Virus record (IMG/VR): IMGVR_UViG_3300031673_000014
Span: 1-64,000 of that record
Source: a virus
Length of the DNA stretch: 64,000 bases
Strand: one strand, 5' to 3'
Shown: one piece after another, positions 8,381 to 16,200 of the stretch
How positions within the stretch are numbered: position 1 is the stretch's first letter
Layout of the letters: the number at the start of each line of letters is the position of its first letter
Position numbers and translations under genes: made by a program
Notes under the pieces: model-generated
Databases searched by the model: none
What the model saw: the letters and a program-made list of their open reading frames with translations, nothing else
Told to the model about the DNA's origin: nothing

Positions 8381-8397
8381 GATAAATATTGACAATG
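8372..8397. promoter_or_regulatory. Palindromic operator between divergent promoters
   Basis: Perfect inverted repeat CATTGTCAA - 8 nt - TTGACAATG. Each arm contains the -35 hexamer of one of the two divergent promoters. Additional ATTGT half-sites at 8351 and 8363-8368 may be weaker binding positions. The arrangement is typical of a phage repressor switch. Confidence 0.75.
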
Positions 8398-8418
8398 TGA
8401 ATACCGAGGCTATATACT
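8389..8418 (+). promoter_or_regulatory. Plus-strand promoter opposite the HTH operon
   Basis: -35 TTGACA at 8389-8394 and -10 TATACT at 8413-8418, 18-nt spacer. The -35 lies in the right arm of the operator. It would drive the small genes from 8441 and possibly the antirepressor at 9126. Confidence 0.65.
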
Positions 8419-8440
8419 TGAGTTAATAAAAGGAGAAGAT

Positions 8441-8584
8441 ATGAAGTGCAATAATATATATTGTGAAAGAAATGACAATATTCAAATATCTGGATGTAGA
8501 ATAAAAGAATGCAATACTGATAAATGTATAGTAAACAAAAGATTTAAAGAACGTGAAAGGTTTCCAACCAATAAGACTAAGTAA
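8441..8584 (+). CDS. Cysteine-rich small protein (47 aa)
   Basis: ATG with an AGGAGA site 5 nt upstream, first gene after the plus-strand switch promoter. The 47-aa product has five cysteines (C3, C8, C19, C25, C30 by my reading), a pattern that could bind zinc, and a basic C-terminal half. No family recognised. As the first gene under the divergent promoter it is a candidate Cro-like or early regulatory factor, but no HTH is visible. Confidence 0.55.
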   Translation: MKCNNIYCERNDNIQISGCRIKECNTDKCIVNKRFKERERFPTNKTK

Positions 8585-8603
8585 TACATTTATAACTGTT
8601 TAC

Positions 8604-8624
8604 TATAATAGAGTTAATAGGAGA
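8604..8624 (+). promoter_or_regulatory. TTTACTATAATA small-gene cassette element, copy 1
   Basis: TATAAT at 8604-8609 within GTTTACTATAATAG, followed by TAATAGGAGA. It is one of six similar elements in the window, each just before a small ORF (others near 9940, 60729, 61206, 61452, 61668). No good -35 is seen, so an extended -10 or a phage-modified polymerase may be used. Confidence 0.5.
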
Positions 8625-8632
8625 TAAACAAA

Positions 8633-8836
8633 ATAGCAGTAGAGAATCTGGTGGAAGGATTACACAAAGAGATATTGAGATGTACTGAACTTGTTAAACT
8701 ATATGAAGAAATACCAAATGGAATGTATGGTGCTTTAATGATTAAACATGCAATAAAAGAAGGTAGTGAAGCTCTATACTCTGGTGATGTTATTGAGATG
8801 CTCAGGTGCTTTAAAGAACTAAAAGAGTGTGAATAA
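8633..8836 (+). CDS. Hypothetical protein, probable ATA start (67 aa)
   Basis: A GGAGA ribosome site at 8620-8624 is followed 8 nt later by ATA (8633), in frame with the ORF. This is exactly where the gene at 10689 has ATG after the same sequence AGGAGATAAA-AAA. A GTG at 8651 is the first conventional start but has no site in front of it. The product is helical (L-H-K-E-I-L-R-C-T-E-L-V-K-L-Y-E-E, then A-L-Y-S-G-D-V-I-E-M-L-R) with no recognised family. If ATA is not used, the protein is 61 aa from the GTG. Confidence 0.5.
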   Translation: MAVENLVEGLHKEILRCTELVKLYEEIPNGMYGALMIKHAIKEGSEALYSGDVIEMLRCFKELKECE

Positions 8837-8873
8837 CATGAAAGATGAGAATATGTGAAAAAGGAATAGGAAA

Positions 8874-9020
8874 ATGAAGTATATCATAATGTTTGGATCG
8901 TGGGGAATTATGTCAGGCTCTAAATATAAGTATTCAAGAGTTGGATATATACATATCCCTTATATTTTTGGAGGTGTTTCAATACCGATTCCAATTGTAA
9001 AACGTGAAAAAATTGTATAA
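8874..9020 (+). CDS. Hydrophobic small protein (48 aa)
   Basis: ATG with AATAGGA upstream. The product is glycine- and aromatic-rich (M-F-G-S-W-G-I-M-S-G-S, G-Y-I-H-I-P-Y-I-F-G-G-V) and ends in a basic tail. It is too short for a confident membrane call. No family recognised; the coding call rests on the ribosome site and spacing within the small-gene cluster. Confidence 0.4.
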   Translation: MKYIIMFGSWGIMSGSKYKYSRVGYIHIPYIFGGVSIPIPIVKREKIV

Positions 9021-9033
9021 TAAAAAACAACTA

Positions 9034-9061
9034 TTGCAATTATCTAAAATGATGTTATACT
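9034..9061 (+). promoter_or_regulatory. Promoter of the BRO-N antirepressor
   Basis: -35 TTGCAA at 9034-9039 and -10 TATACT at 9056-9061, 16-nt spacer. The 24-nt segment 9029-9052 covering the -35 recurs exactly at 10642-10665, where no matching -10 is seen. Confidence 0.5.
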
Positions 9062-9081
9062 TTATGTATCCCTGAAAGGTG

Positions 9082-9118
9082 CTCGTAACACCGATTAGGG
9101 GAAATCATTTCTTACGAG
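9082..9118 (+). promoter_or_regulatory. Leader hairpin enclosing the BRO-N ribosome site
   Basis: The arms CTCGTAA (9082-9088) and TTACGAG (9112-9118) are complementary. A nested GATT/AATC pair lies inside. The GAGGGA ribosome site of the gene at 9126 overlaps the right arm, so folding would hide it. This parallels the leaders of the other antirepressors in the window, though this stem is shorter. Confidence 0.45.
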
Positions 9119-9125
9119 GGACAAT

Positions 9126-9752
9126 GTGAAATCAGATCAATTACAAACATTTAACAATTCAGAGATCGGAGAAATTAGAGGATTCATTAAAGATGGAGAA
9201 CCTTGGTTTTTAGCAGGTCAAGTTTGCCGTACTTTAGGTATAAAAGATGCAAGTACAGCAATTAAAGACATTGAAAATAGATACAGGGCTTCAGGATTAG
9301 AGGATACCATTAGTAGTGGTATCCTTTTAGAGACTAATGGCGGTAAACAAAAAGTTTTAATTATTCCCGAACCTATTCTTTATGAATTAATATTTAAGAG
9401 CCGAAAAGAAAAGGCGTTATTATTTAGAAGATGGGTAACAAGAGAGGTTTTGCCATCTCTTAGAAAGTACGGACAATACAGAATGACAGGGAAACTTATC
9501 CATAGATCATTAACCGATACAATAAAAGAAGACATAATCCCGAACATTGAAAGTGAAATGGGAAAAAGATTTGCATATTCTAATTTTCAGAAGATGATAA
9601 ATAAATCTTTAGACCTGCCGAGCAAAATAGATAAAGACTCAATTGATCCAGAAACACTTGAAAAAATAGCGCACAGAGAGAATCTTGTAAAAGCTATGAT
9701 TGAAGAGGGAAAGGATTATCACAAAATTAAAGAAATTATAGCAAGCTTTTAA
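9126..9752 (+). CDS. BRO-N domain antirepressor
   Basis: 208 aa from GTG. Residues about 10-110 form a BRO-N (phage antirepressor N) domain: I-R-G-F-I-K-D-G-E-P-W-F-L-A-G-Q-V-C, then L-G-I-K-D-A-S-T-A-I, I-I-P-E-P-I-L-Y-E-L-I-F-K-S-R-K, A-L-L-F-R-R-W-V-T-R-E-V-L-P-S-L-R-K-Y-G. BRO-N proteins bind DNA or repressors and can trigger prophage induction. The C-terminal half is not a KilAC or ORF6C domain that I recognise. It sits on the plus-strand side of the divergent switch, as expected for a lytic-side regulator, and has its own promoter and a hairpin over the ribosome site. Confidence 0.85.
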   Translation: MKSDQLQTFNNSEIGEIRGFIKDGEPWFLAGQVCRTLGIKDASTAIKDIENRYRASGLEDTISSGILLETNGGKQKVLIIPEPILYELIFKSRKEKALLFRRWVTREVLPSLRKYGQYRMTGKLIHRSLTDTIKEDIIPNIESEMGKRFAYSNFQKMINKSLDLPSKIDKDSIDPETLEKIAHRENLVKAMIEEGKDYHKIKEIIASF

Positions 9753-9780
9753 TAATAGGTATCGATAAAAGGAGAGTGAA

Positions 9781-9930
9781 ATGACTGAATTAAAGAAAGA
9801 ACTAATAAGAAGAGAATTGATAGATCTTGTTTATTTATGTTTAAATCATCCCGACATTTATAGAGATGAAATTGAAGAAAATTGCAATGATGCTTTTAAT
9901 AATATAATAAGATTCGTAGGGGATAAATAA
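9781..9930 (+). CDS. Hypothetical helical protein (49 aa)
   Basis: ATG preceded by AAAGGAGAG. The product is one or two helices (L-K-K-E-L-I-R-R-E-L-I-D-L-V-Y-L-C-L, then D-E-I-E-E-N-C-N-D-A-F) with no recognised family. Its stop codon runs into the next cassette element (TAAAACAGCTACTATAATAA). Confidence 0.5.
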   Translation: MTELKKELIRRELIDLVYLCLNHPDIYRDEIEENCNDAFNNIIRFVGDK

Positions 9931-9960
9931 AACAGCTACTATAATAAGTTGAATAAGGAG
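9931..9960 (+). promoter_or_regulatory. Small-gene cassette element, copy 2
   Basis: AACAGCTACTATAATAAG with TATAAT at 9940-9945, then AAGGAG at 9955-9960. The first 18 nt are nearly identical to the copy at 61441. Confidence 0.5.
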
Positions 9961-9965
9961 ACATG

Positions 9966-10166
9966 ATGACAAGTCCAGATATATTTAAATTAGTTTCTTT
10001 GATTGAAGATGCAATTTATGAAAGAGTAGATATTGATGATTTTGAAATAATATTGCCAGAGGTTGCAACTGTTTTATACAACCGTTATTGCTCTAATGCT
10101 TGTGATAGCCACATCAACAAAATGAAATACATAAAACAGGCAAATAAAACCACAATAGGCGAATAA
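9966..10166 (+). CDS. Hypothetical protein (66 aa)
   Basis: Two adjacent ATGs (9963, 9966) follow AAGGAG; the second has the better spacing and is used here. The product is acidic at the N-terminus (I-F-K-L-V-S-L-I-E-D-A-I, V-D-I-D-D-F-E-I-I-L-P-E-V) and basic at the C-terminus with two cysteines (C-S-N-A-C). No family recognised. It belongs to the cluster of small genes with the repeated TATAAT element. Confidence 0.5.
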   Translation: MTSPDIFKLVSLIEDAIYERVDIDDFEIILPEVATVLYNRYCSNACDSHINKMKYIKQANKTTIGE

Positions 10167-10176
10167 GGATAAGATT

Positions 10177-10427
10177 ATGTATTGTACAAGATGTGAAGGC
10201 ACTGGATATTTAAACACAGATCAATTACCAGAGGAATTATCTAAATTACTTGACGATCTGGGAGCAGAAGAAACGAAGCAACCGATACAAGGGTTTACAA
10301 TTCAGCTCTCGTTCATGCATATAGACAGGCAATCGAGGACAAATTAAAAGCAGAAGAAAAGATAGAAGAAGATCACCGATTAATATTTGAACAATTCTGG
10401 AAATATATTGAAAAGAAAAAGAAATAG
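10177..10427 (+). pseudogene. CxxCxGxG-type small protein, apparently frameshifted
   Basis: An ATG at 10177 starts a 56-codon frame (to TAA 10345) beginning C-T-R-C-E-G-T-G-Y-L, a DnaJ-like half zinc finger common in phage small proteins. A second frame, one base back, reads A-T-D-T-R-V-Y-N-S-A-L-V-H-A-Y and then a helical E-D-K-L-K-A-E-E-K-I-E-E-D to TAG 10427. It has no start codon of its own, since its upstream stop is at about 10249. The second part looks like coding sequence, so a 1-nt deletion (natural or sequencing) near 10260-10300 probably split one gene of about 83 codons. Confidence 0.45.
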
Positions 10428-10436
10428 GAGAAGATT

Positions 10437-10643
10437 ATGGAAGTTTATTGTAAAGATTGTAAAAATCACATGGTGTGGGAAAACAAGGGGAGTAGAATCC
10501 ATGTATGCAAAAGAGATGTGTACACAGACCAAATAGGTGAAAAGTATTGCCTTGATAGAGAGTATTGCATTAAAACAAATAAAGATTATGATTGTAAAGA
10601 TTTTATCCCAAAATGGTACAAGAAAAGAAAATTAAAAAAATAA
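10437..10643 (+). CDS. Cysteine-rich, probable zinc-binding protein (68 aa)
   Basis: ATG with AGGAGA upstream. The product holds seven cysteines: C-K-D-C at residues 5-8, then H-V-C, K-Y-C, Y-C and D-C, suggesting one or two zinc sites, and ends in a basic tail (W-Y-K-K-R-K-L-K-K). This type of small zinc protein is common in phage early regions; function unknown. Confidence 0.55.
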   Translation: MEVYCKDCKNHMVWENKGSRIHVCKRDVYTDQIGEKYCLDREYCIKTNKDYDCKDFIPKWYKKRKLKK

Positions 10644-10688
10644 CTATTGCAATTATCTAAAATGAAAAAGAAATAGGAGATAAATAAA

Positions 10689-11021
10689 ATGACATGGCAA
10701 TTAATATTAACAATAGGGATAGCCCTGGCTGCTCAGTTCGGAGCGTTTAAGATCCAGAAGACAATAAATGACCATAAGGTGAAAAGGCTCAACTCTGAGA
10801 TCGAAATGAAAGACAATAGAATTGAAGGGCTTGAAAAAGAAAAGGAACAGAGAGACCGGGAACAGGTTGCCGGGGCTGCTCATAGGGAAAGGGTTGTTTT
10901 GTCCAGAAAAGAGAAGAGAGATCTTGAGAAAAAAATAGACAGGGCTTATTCTCCCGAGGAAATAAAAGCCATTTTAAAACTTATAGATGAAGATAATAAC
11001 TTCAAAGTGAGGGAAAAGTGA
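10689..11021 (+). CDS. Inner-membrane spanin (Rz-like)
   Basis: 110 aa. A single N-terminal hydrophobic segment (about residues 2-20, L-I-L-T-I-G-I-A-L-A-A-Q-F-G) is followed by a long charged coiled coil (I-E-M-K-D-N-R-I-E-G-L-E-K-E-K-E-Q-R-D-R) and a helical tail. The next gene, overlapping by 4 nt, encodes a short lipoprotein. This pair is the typical architecture of two-component spanins that fuse inner and outer membranes at the end of lysis. The call rests on topology and gene order, since spanins share little sequence. Confidence 0.65.
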   Translation: MTWQLILTIGIALAAQFGAFKIQKTINDHKVKRLNSEIEMKDNRIEGLEKEKEQRDREQVAGAAHRERVVLSRKEKRDLEKKIDRAYSPEEIKAILKLIDEDNNFKVREK

Positions 11022-11311
11022 AAAGGATATTATTTTTATTCCTTATTTTAATTGCTTTGTCCGGTTGCAAAACGATTGAGTATGTAGAAGTCCCGGTTGT
11101 GGTAAAGCCAAACCTTGAACCTCCTCCTCAAAGAGAGATATTAGATCCGATTCAGGAAAACGAAGATTTATACCAGTTTATGTTAAGAAGAATCAATTAT
11201 TTTTCAGAATTGGTAAATGAATGGGAGTCATGGGGAATCTCTGTTTATGAGTCCGTTGACGTACCTGTTCCTGAAGGTTTATTATTGCCGGAAAAGGATG
11301 GTGAAAAATGA
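11018..11311 (+). CDS. Outer-membrane spanin lipoprotein (Rz1-like)
   Basis: 97 aa, GTG start overlapping the i-spanin stop (GTGA). A signal peptide with lipobox L-I-A-L-S-G-C gives an acylated Cys at about residue 17. The mature part is short and has a proline-rich stretch (P-N-L-E-P-P-P-Q), as in Rz1. Paired with the coiled-coil protein at 10689, it should bridge to the outer membrane, which implies a diderm host. Confidence 0.7.
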   Translation: MKRILFLFLILIALSGCKTIEYVEVPVVVKPNLEPPPQREILDPIQENEDLYQFMLRRINYFSELVNEWESWGISVYESVDVPVPEGLLLPEKDGEK

Positions 11312-11697
11312 GTTTAAGAAGCTTAATAGAAAAACTTCCGTATATTGCGGAATGTCAGGATGCTGACCGATTTTCAAAAAGAAATCTTATGATGTTTGAT
11401 TATGAGATTGAAAACCCGGGGTCTGTATTTGCTTACAGGGAGTCTGATGTAGAATTAAACAGACTGGCTCCAATGGAGATTCCAGAGGAATACATCGGAA
11501 ATATGAAAATGTACAAAAAATCAGTTTCCAGGGTAAAAATGGCTATGCTTTCTCAGGACAAACATAAAAAAAGAATCTCTGAGAGAGGATTGACGGAACT
11601 TTGTACTTTGTATTCAGGTTCAATGGAAGATATACATATGGATGCTGTAGAAGCTGAATTGACTGCTGATCAGGCGGTAATGGATGTATGGTCATAG
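11308..11697 (+). CDS. Hypothetical protein (129 aa)
   Basis: ATG overlaps the spanin lipoprotein stop by 4 nt. It is soluble, with alternating helices and an acidic C-terminus (M-D-A-V-E-A-E-L-T-A-D-Q-A-V-M-D-V-W). No membrane segment or motif recognised. Tight coupling to the spanins suggests lysis or late expression. Confidence 0.6.
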   Translation: MSLRSLIEKLPYIAECQDADRFSKRNLMMFDYEIENPGSVFAYRESDVELNRLAPMEIPEEYIGNMKMYKKSVSRVKMAMLSQDKHKKRISERGLTELCTLYSGSMEDIHMDAVEAELTADQAVMDVWS

Positions 11698-12359
11698 ACG
11701 AAAAAAGCAACAATATAATAACAGCTATACTTCTGTTATTTTTTAATATTATAATGTTTTTTTCTGATGATTCACATACTATCGATAGGTATGTGAATCT
11801 TTTGATACCAACAATAGCATTAATTTTTATATATATATTTCGGAATAAGAAACTTTTTTTGTTTTATGCTTTAATCGGTGTCTTGATAACAATATTTGGT
11901 ACATATGGGAATTTCTCTGGATCAATATTTTTCTTTTTTTCTGTTACTGATAACAGAACTATAAAAAACATTTACTTCAATTTATTTCTTTTAATATCAT
12001 CATTATGCGTAAAGATATGTTTTATTGATTATTTTACACCTCATATTTTTTCTATGCTCATAGCGTATTATTTTATTTTATCTCATCTGTATGTTAGGTA
12101 TTGGAATACGTACAAAGAACCAAAGATAAAGAATATAGGCTTAACAGTAGAACAGATCCAAACTGTGAAAATGTTGATCCAGGGGCGCAAGCATCAAAGT
12201 GCAGCCGATTTCCTCAATATAGACAGAAAGACATATTCTGCAAGGGTCTCCAGTCTTAGAAGTAGATATAATGTAGAAACTGACTTTCAGTTAGCAATAA
12301 AACTTATTGAGTCTGATATAATAAGCTTAAATTCAATAGCAAAAGAGAAAATAGACTGA
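11688..12359 (+). CDS. Membrane-anchored LuxR-type HTH protein
   Basis: 223 aa, start overlapping the previous gene by 10 nt, with only a weak ribosome site. Residues about 10-140 hold at least four hydrophobic segments. The C-terminal 65 aa (L-T-V-E-Q-I-Q-T-V-K-M-L-I-Q-G-R-K, S-A-A-D-F-L-N-I-D-R-K-T-Y-S-A-R-V-S-S-L) form an HTH resembling the LuxR/GerE class. A DNA-binding domain tethered to the inner membrane could sense envelope state or attach DNA. It is very AT-rich in the membrane part. The partner and target are unknown. Confidence 0.6.
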   Translation: MVIDEKSNNIITAILLLFFNIIMFFSDDSHTIDRYVNLLIPTIALIFIYIFRNKKLFLFYALIGVLITIFGTYGNFSGSIFFFFSVTDNRTIKNIYFNLFLLISSLCVKICFIDYFTPHIFSMLIAYYFILSHLYVRYWNTYKEPKIKNIGLTVEQIQTVKMLIQGRKHQSAADFLNIDRKTYSARVSSLRSRYNVETDFQLAIKLIESDIISLNSIAKEKID

Positions 12360-12414
12360 TAATTGCTTTTCAAATAAAATTTAATCGAATATATTTTAAT
12401 TAAGAGGGGATTTT

Positions 12415-12507
12415 ATGTTAAATATCGCTCATTCCATAGAATTTAATAATCTAATTAATAATATATTTAAAAATAAACGAATAGGTTTTCAAGAATATGT
12501 TGACTGA
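12415..12507 (+). CDS. Short leader ORF (30 aa)
   Basis: ATG 4 nt after AGAGGGGA, 30 codons to TGA at 12507. Product is N- and I-rich with no motif. It ends about 50 nt before the well-placed GTG at 12560 and may be a leader peptide affecting translation of that gene, or a real micro-protein. The 12360-12414 stretch before it is AT-rich and holds no clear promoter. Confidence 0.35.
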   Translation: MLNIAHSIEFNNLINNIFKNKRIGFQEYVD

Positions 12508-12559
12508 AAATGGTTTTCTAAACATAATAAGTATAATATCTCATTTCGGAGGAGAGCTT

Positions 12560-13210
12560 GTGGATTGGCTAGAATATATAAAAGATATGATCGGGATGGT
12601 TGGGCTTCCCGGGTTGGTTATTATGGTTTGGGCTATTCTTCCGTTGTTGTTGATAATCCTGATGATCAATTTTGTTAATTCGAATTTCAAACAATCCAAA
12701 ATGAATAATGATGCCATGAAGCAAAATAATGATTTAATGGCAAAGCAAATAGGAAATTTGGCAATAGCCATAAGTAACTTATCTGATAAAGTTCAAAACC
12801 CACCTATGGGAGTTGAAGACTCTCTTGAGTATTTTTATTTAATAATGCATGAACATATAACAAAAAAACTTACTTATTTGGGTGATATATTAAGAAAAAA
12901 TTCAATAGCTGCCCGTAAAACTCAGATTCAGAAAAACATAGAGAATGAATTTCGGGCCATAACAACTAAAGGGGCTACTAAATTGAGCCGGAAAAGATCT
13001 GTTTGCGGTGATATGGGAAAGATCCTACAGGAAAATTTAGACTGGCAAGTATTTCTGGGAGATGTTTATAATGCTTTTTTTGTTTCAAGAGATAAAAACT
13101 GTGATGATTGTGATCATTTTAAGATTCAGGACATAAAGACGATTATGTATGGAAAAGTAGATATTATAGCGAAAATAATTGAAGAAAACGGTGTTCATAA
13201 TAATTCTTGA
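12560..13210 (+). CDS. Membrane protein with coiled coil, unknown function
   Basis: I chose the GTG at 12560 because GGAGGAG lies 5 nt upstream; the frame is open further up to an ATG at 12497 with no ribosome site. Product 216 aa: one membrane segment (G-L-P-G-L-V-I-M-V-W-A-I-L-P-L-L-L-I), a polar coiled coil (N-N-D-A-M-K-Q-N-N-D-L-M-A-K-Q), then a helical soluble domain ending with C-D-D-C-D-H. The last part may bind a metal. No family recognised. It precedes the 1083-aa polyvalent gene by 41 nt. Confidence 0.6.
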   Translation: MDWLEYIKDMIGMVGLPGLVIMVWAILPLLLIILMINFVNSNFKQSKMNNDAMKQNNDLMAKQIGNLAIAISNLSDKVQNPPMGVEDSLEYFYLIMHEHITKKLTYLGDILRKNSIAARKTQIQKNIENEFRAITTKGATKLSRKRSVCGDMGKILQENLDWQVFLGDVYNAFFVSRDKNCDDCDHFKIQDIKTIMYGKVDIIAKIIEENGVHNNS

Positions 13211-13251
13211 TAAAGACAGGATAAAATAGTATCATAGACCAGAGGTGATAT

Positions 13252-16200
13252 ATGTTAAATCTTCCAGTCTTTAAAATAATTCCGCTAATTGAATCATATT
13301 ACATAGAACAAATCGGGAACAGAAGAATTTCTGTAAAAGAATATAGATCCGTTTCAAAATCAATAAAAAGACTGAAAAAAAGCACATCTGCTCCTCTGGC
13401 GTGGATATTCATAAAAACAGAAAATAAGGAGACTCCTATTCTTTTAAAGAAATCAGGAGAACATCATATCTTCTTAACCGGGGCTCTCCGGTTGAAAAAA
13501 GCCAAAACAGAAAAAGACTTAGAATATTGGAAAAAGAAATTCTCTGATATATTAAAGCTCGATGAATTAGAAAAATCATTAGAAGATATATTGTTCCCGG
13601 GACAACTTGTAAAATCACTTCCTGAAAATGTTCAAGATATGCTTATTAAAGCAAAGGGTTTCCCTGTAGGAACTAAACGAACATGGAGAGGTAAGGAATA
13701 TAAAAAAGTTCCCGGTAATTCTGGCAAGGGTAAATGGGTCCGGACATATTCGGAGACTGAATCCCGTGGAGCAAAACAAGCTATAAGAAATGTTCAACGT
13801 AAAATAATGGAAGCTTCTACCATGGAAGACCTTATGCAGATTGTCCGGGAAAATGCTTCTAGGTTCAAAGATGATAAGGGGCAAATGCTTCCAATAGTAA
13901 AAGAATTTATTACGGCTGCCAGAGAAGTTTCCCCGAAAGATATTAAATTAGAGCCTGAGATTGAAATATCTTCAATTGAAGAAGAAGCAATGAAATATGA
14001 TAGTCCAGAAGAATTTATGAATAATAGAATTCCTATGAATATCTCAATTGATAAAATAAACCCAACAGAAGGGCATACTGCAGAAAATACAATTGGGAAA
14101 CATGAGCCAAGAAATCCGGACGAACCAATTAGGGTAAGCATCGGCAATGAAGGTAGAATAAATATTGAAGATGGAAATCACAGATATTTTAATGCAATAA
14201 AAAACGGAGATAAAAGCATTAACGTTTTATTTGGAACGCAGCTTGATTTTTCAGAAAAGAAATATATAACCGAAATATGGAATAGTGTTAAATCGGATGC
14301 CCCCGGAAAAGTGAAAATTGAAGAGATAAAAGCAGAAGTTGAGTCTGCTCCCGAAGAGCCAATAAGCCGAGTAAAAGAACTTCAAAACTTAATTGAAGAA
14401 TCTGGTCAAACCTATAACGCGGATATAAACAAATTGATGAATTCTGTTATAGAAGGTGATTTATCGTTGAGAGCCGGGAAATATATGGGTAGGAAATTAA
14501 CAAAAGAACATAAGGAAGCCATTGAGAGGTCGGTATCAGAAACAACAGAAAGATTAAAAGTGATGTTGGGTGAAATCACTAAGCCAATCATTTCAGATCT
14601 TCCAGATGAAAGCGATAAACGGAAAAGACAATTTGCTACCGGATCATTTGAAATGGAAGCCGAAGAAGCCGAAACACTCTCTGATAATCTAAATGAAAAA
14701 ATATCTATAACCGGAGTTGAATTCACGTTCACAGAAGATGATGGTGAAATCACATTTTATGCAGAAATAGACAGAGATAATTCTACTGAAAATATAATAA
14801 TAAATCCTTATGATTTAATGGAAATGGACAAACCTGGGATTGAAGACTTATTTTCTATCGAAAACAAAGATATCCCGAAAGAAACTCCAAAGACAGATTA
14901 TGAGGAAATGGCAGTAGAAAAAGAAAAGAGGACTCCAATTAAGCCCGATACTCCTGCCGTGACTGGTGAGGATGCTCAGAAATCAATCGAAGAAGCCAAC
15001 CCGGACAATCGGCAAGAAAAAACATTAGAGGTAGCTGGTACTCTTCCTGAGCCAAGGACAGAAGACGAGGTTTTGGTGTCACAAGAGGTAGAAAATATAA
15101 AACCGATACCGTTTACAAGAGATATAACTTTAAACACAAGCAATGAAGGAATGGTATCCGGTAAAATATCAGGGATAGATACTTCCGTGATTGATCATAG
15201 AGAAATTTTACTTACTTCATATAAGTCTATACAAAAAGCAGGGGAAAATTGGAAAGATGTAAAGCCGGATTGGATTCCTGAAATAGATTACGATCAGTTT
15301 AACAAGAATAGCAATTCGATTATATTTACAAAACTGTCAGATGGAAAATATCTTGTTCCTATTTCTCAGAAATACAAGCCACACGGATCAAAGAGAAAAT
15401 ATAAATACGCACAAGGACCATGGATTGAGGAAATTGCTGATAATCTCGAAGGGACAAAATACGCAATAATGAGTCTAGGACAGGTGGCTGCTACTCAGGA
15501 CTTCTACCGGAAAGTATCAAAATCTATAATAGATGTACGATATCAAGAGAGAGTTGATTATTATGAAAAACAGGGATATGCAGGAAAGCCCAAGAAATCC
15601 AGAATAAAAGTTATGGCTTCAAATAAAATGCTTTATGATCATACATATCTTTATAGAGAAGTCAATAATGCCGAAAACATGAAAGATGCATGGAAGTCTC
15701 ACAATGAGCTTCAAGATTCTTTAAAACAGAAAACAATTGATATGGACCTTATGAAAGAAGAAGTGGATAACGCTTTTTCCAAAGGAAATGAGACTTCATA
15801 CGGAGATTCTAACACTTCTGATGCCCTTCAAAGGGACTACGGAATTAAAATCAAAAGACAGGATGGATCGGACATTTCCACTGAAGATCAAAAATATCTT
15901 TCTGATGCAATGAGTTCTATCCAGAATACATTCGGAGAAAGGAATTCTATGAATGAAAAGTTCGGTCTTAAATTAAGTTTCGCAAAAGGTACGGCTATGC
16001 ACGCAAGAAAAGCGGTTGGATTGTTTGTCCCTTCACAGCATGCAATAGGAATTTCAGACGGAAAAGGATTAAAGAAAAAAGATCCTTTTACCGGAGAGAT
16101 GAGAACGGTAGATTATGGAGATGAAAACTTCGGAGGTTTTGTCTTGTCTCACGAATACGCTCATATGATGGATTATTATCTAGGGAGTAAAACCGGGGAA

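Noticed and set aside
12497-12559. ATG at 12497 as the start of the membrane protein
   Set aside because: No ribosome site there, whereas GTG 12560 has GGAGGAG at ideal spacing.
13794-14147. Long minus-strand open frame inside the 1083-aa gene
   Set aside because: Shadow of a strong coding frame; no ribosome site, and low-complexity S/I-rich product.
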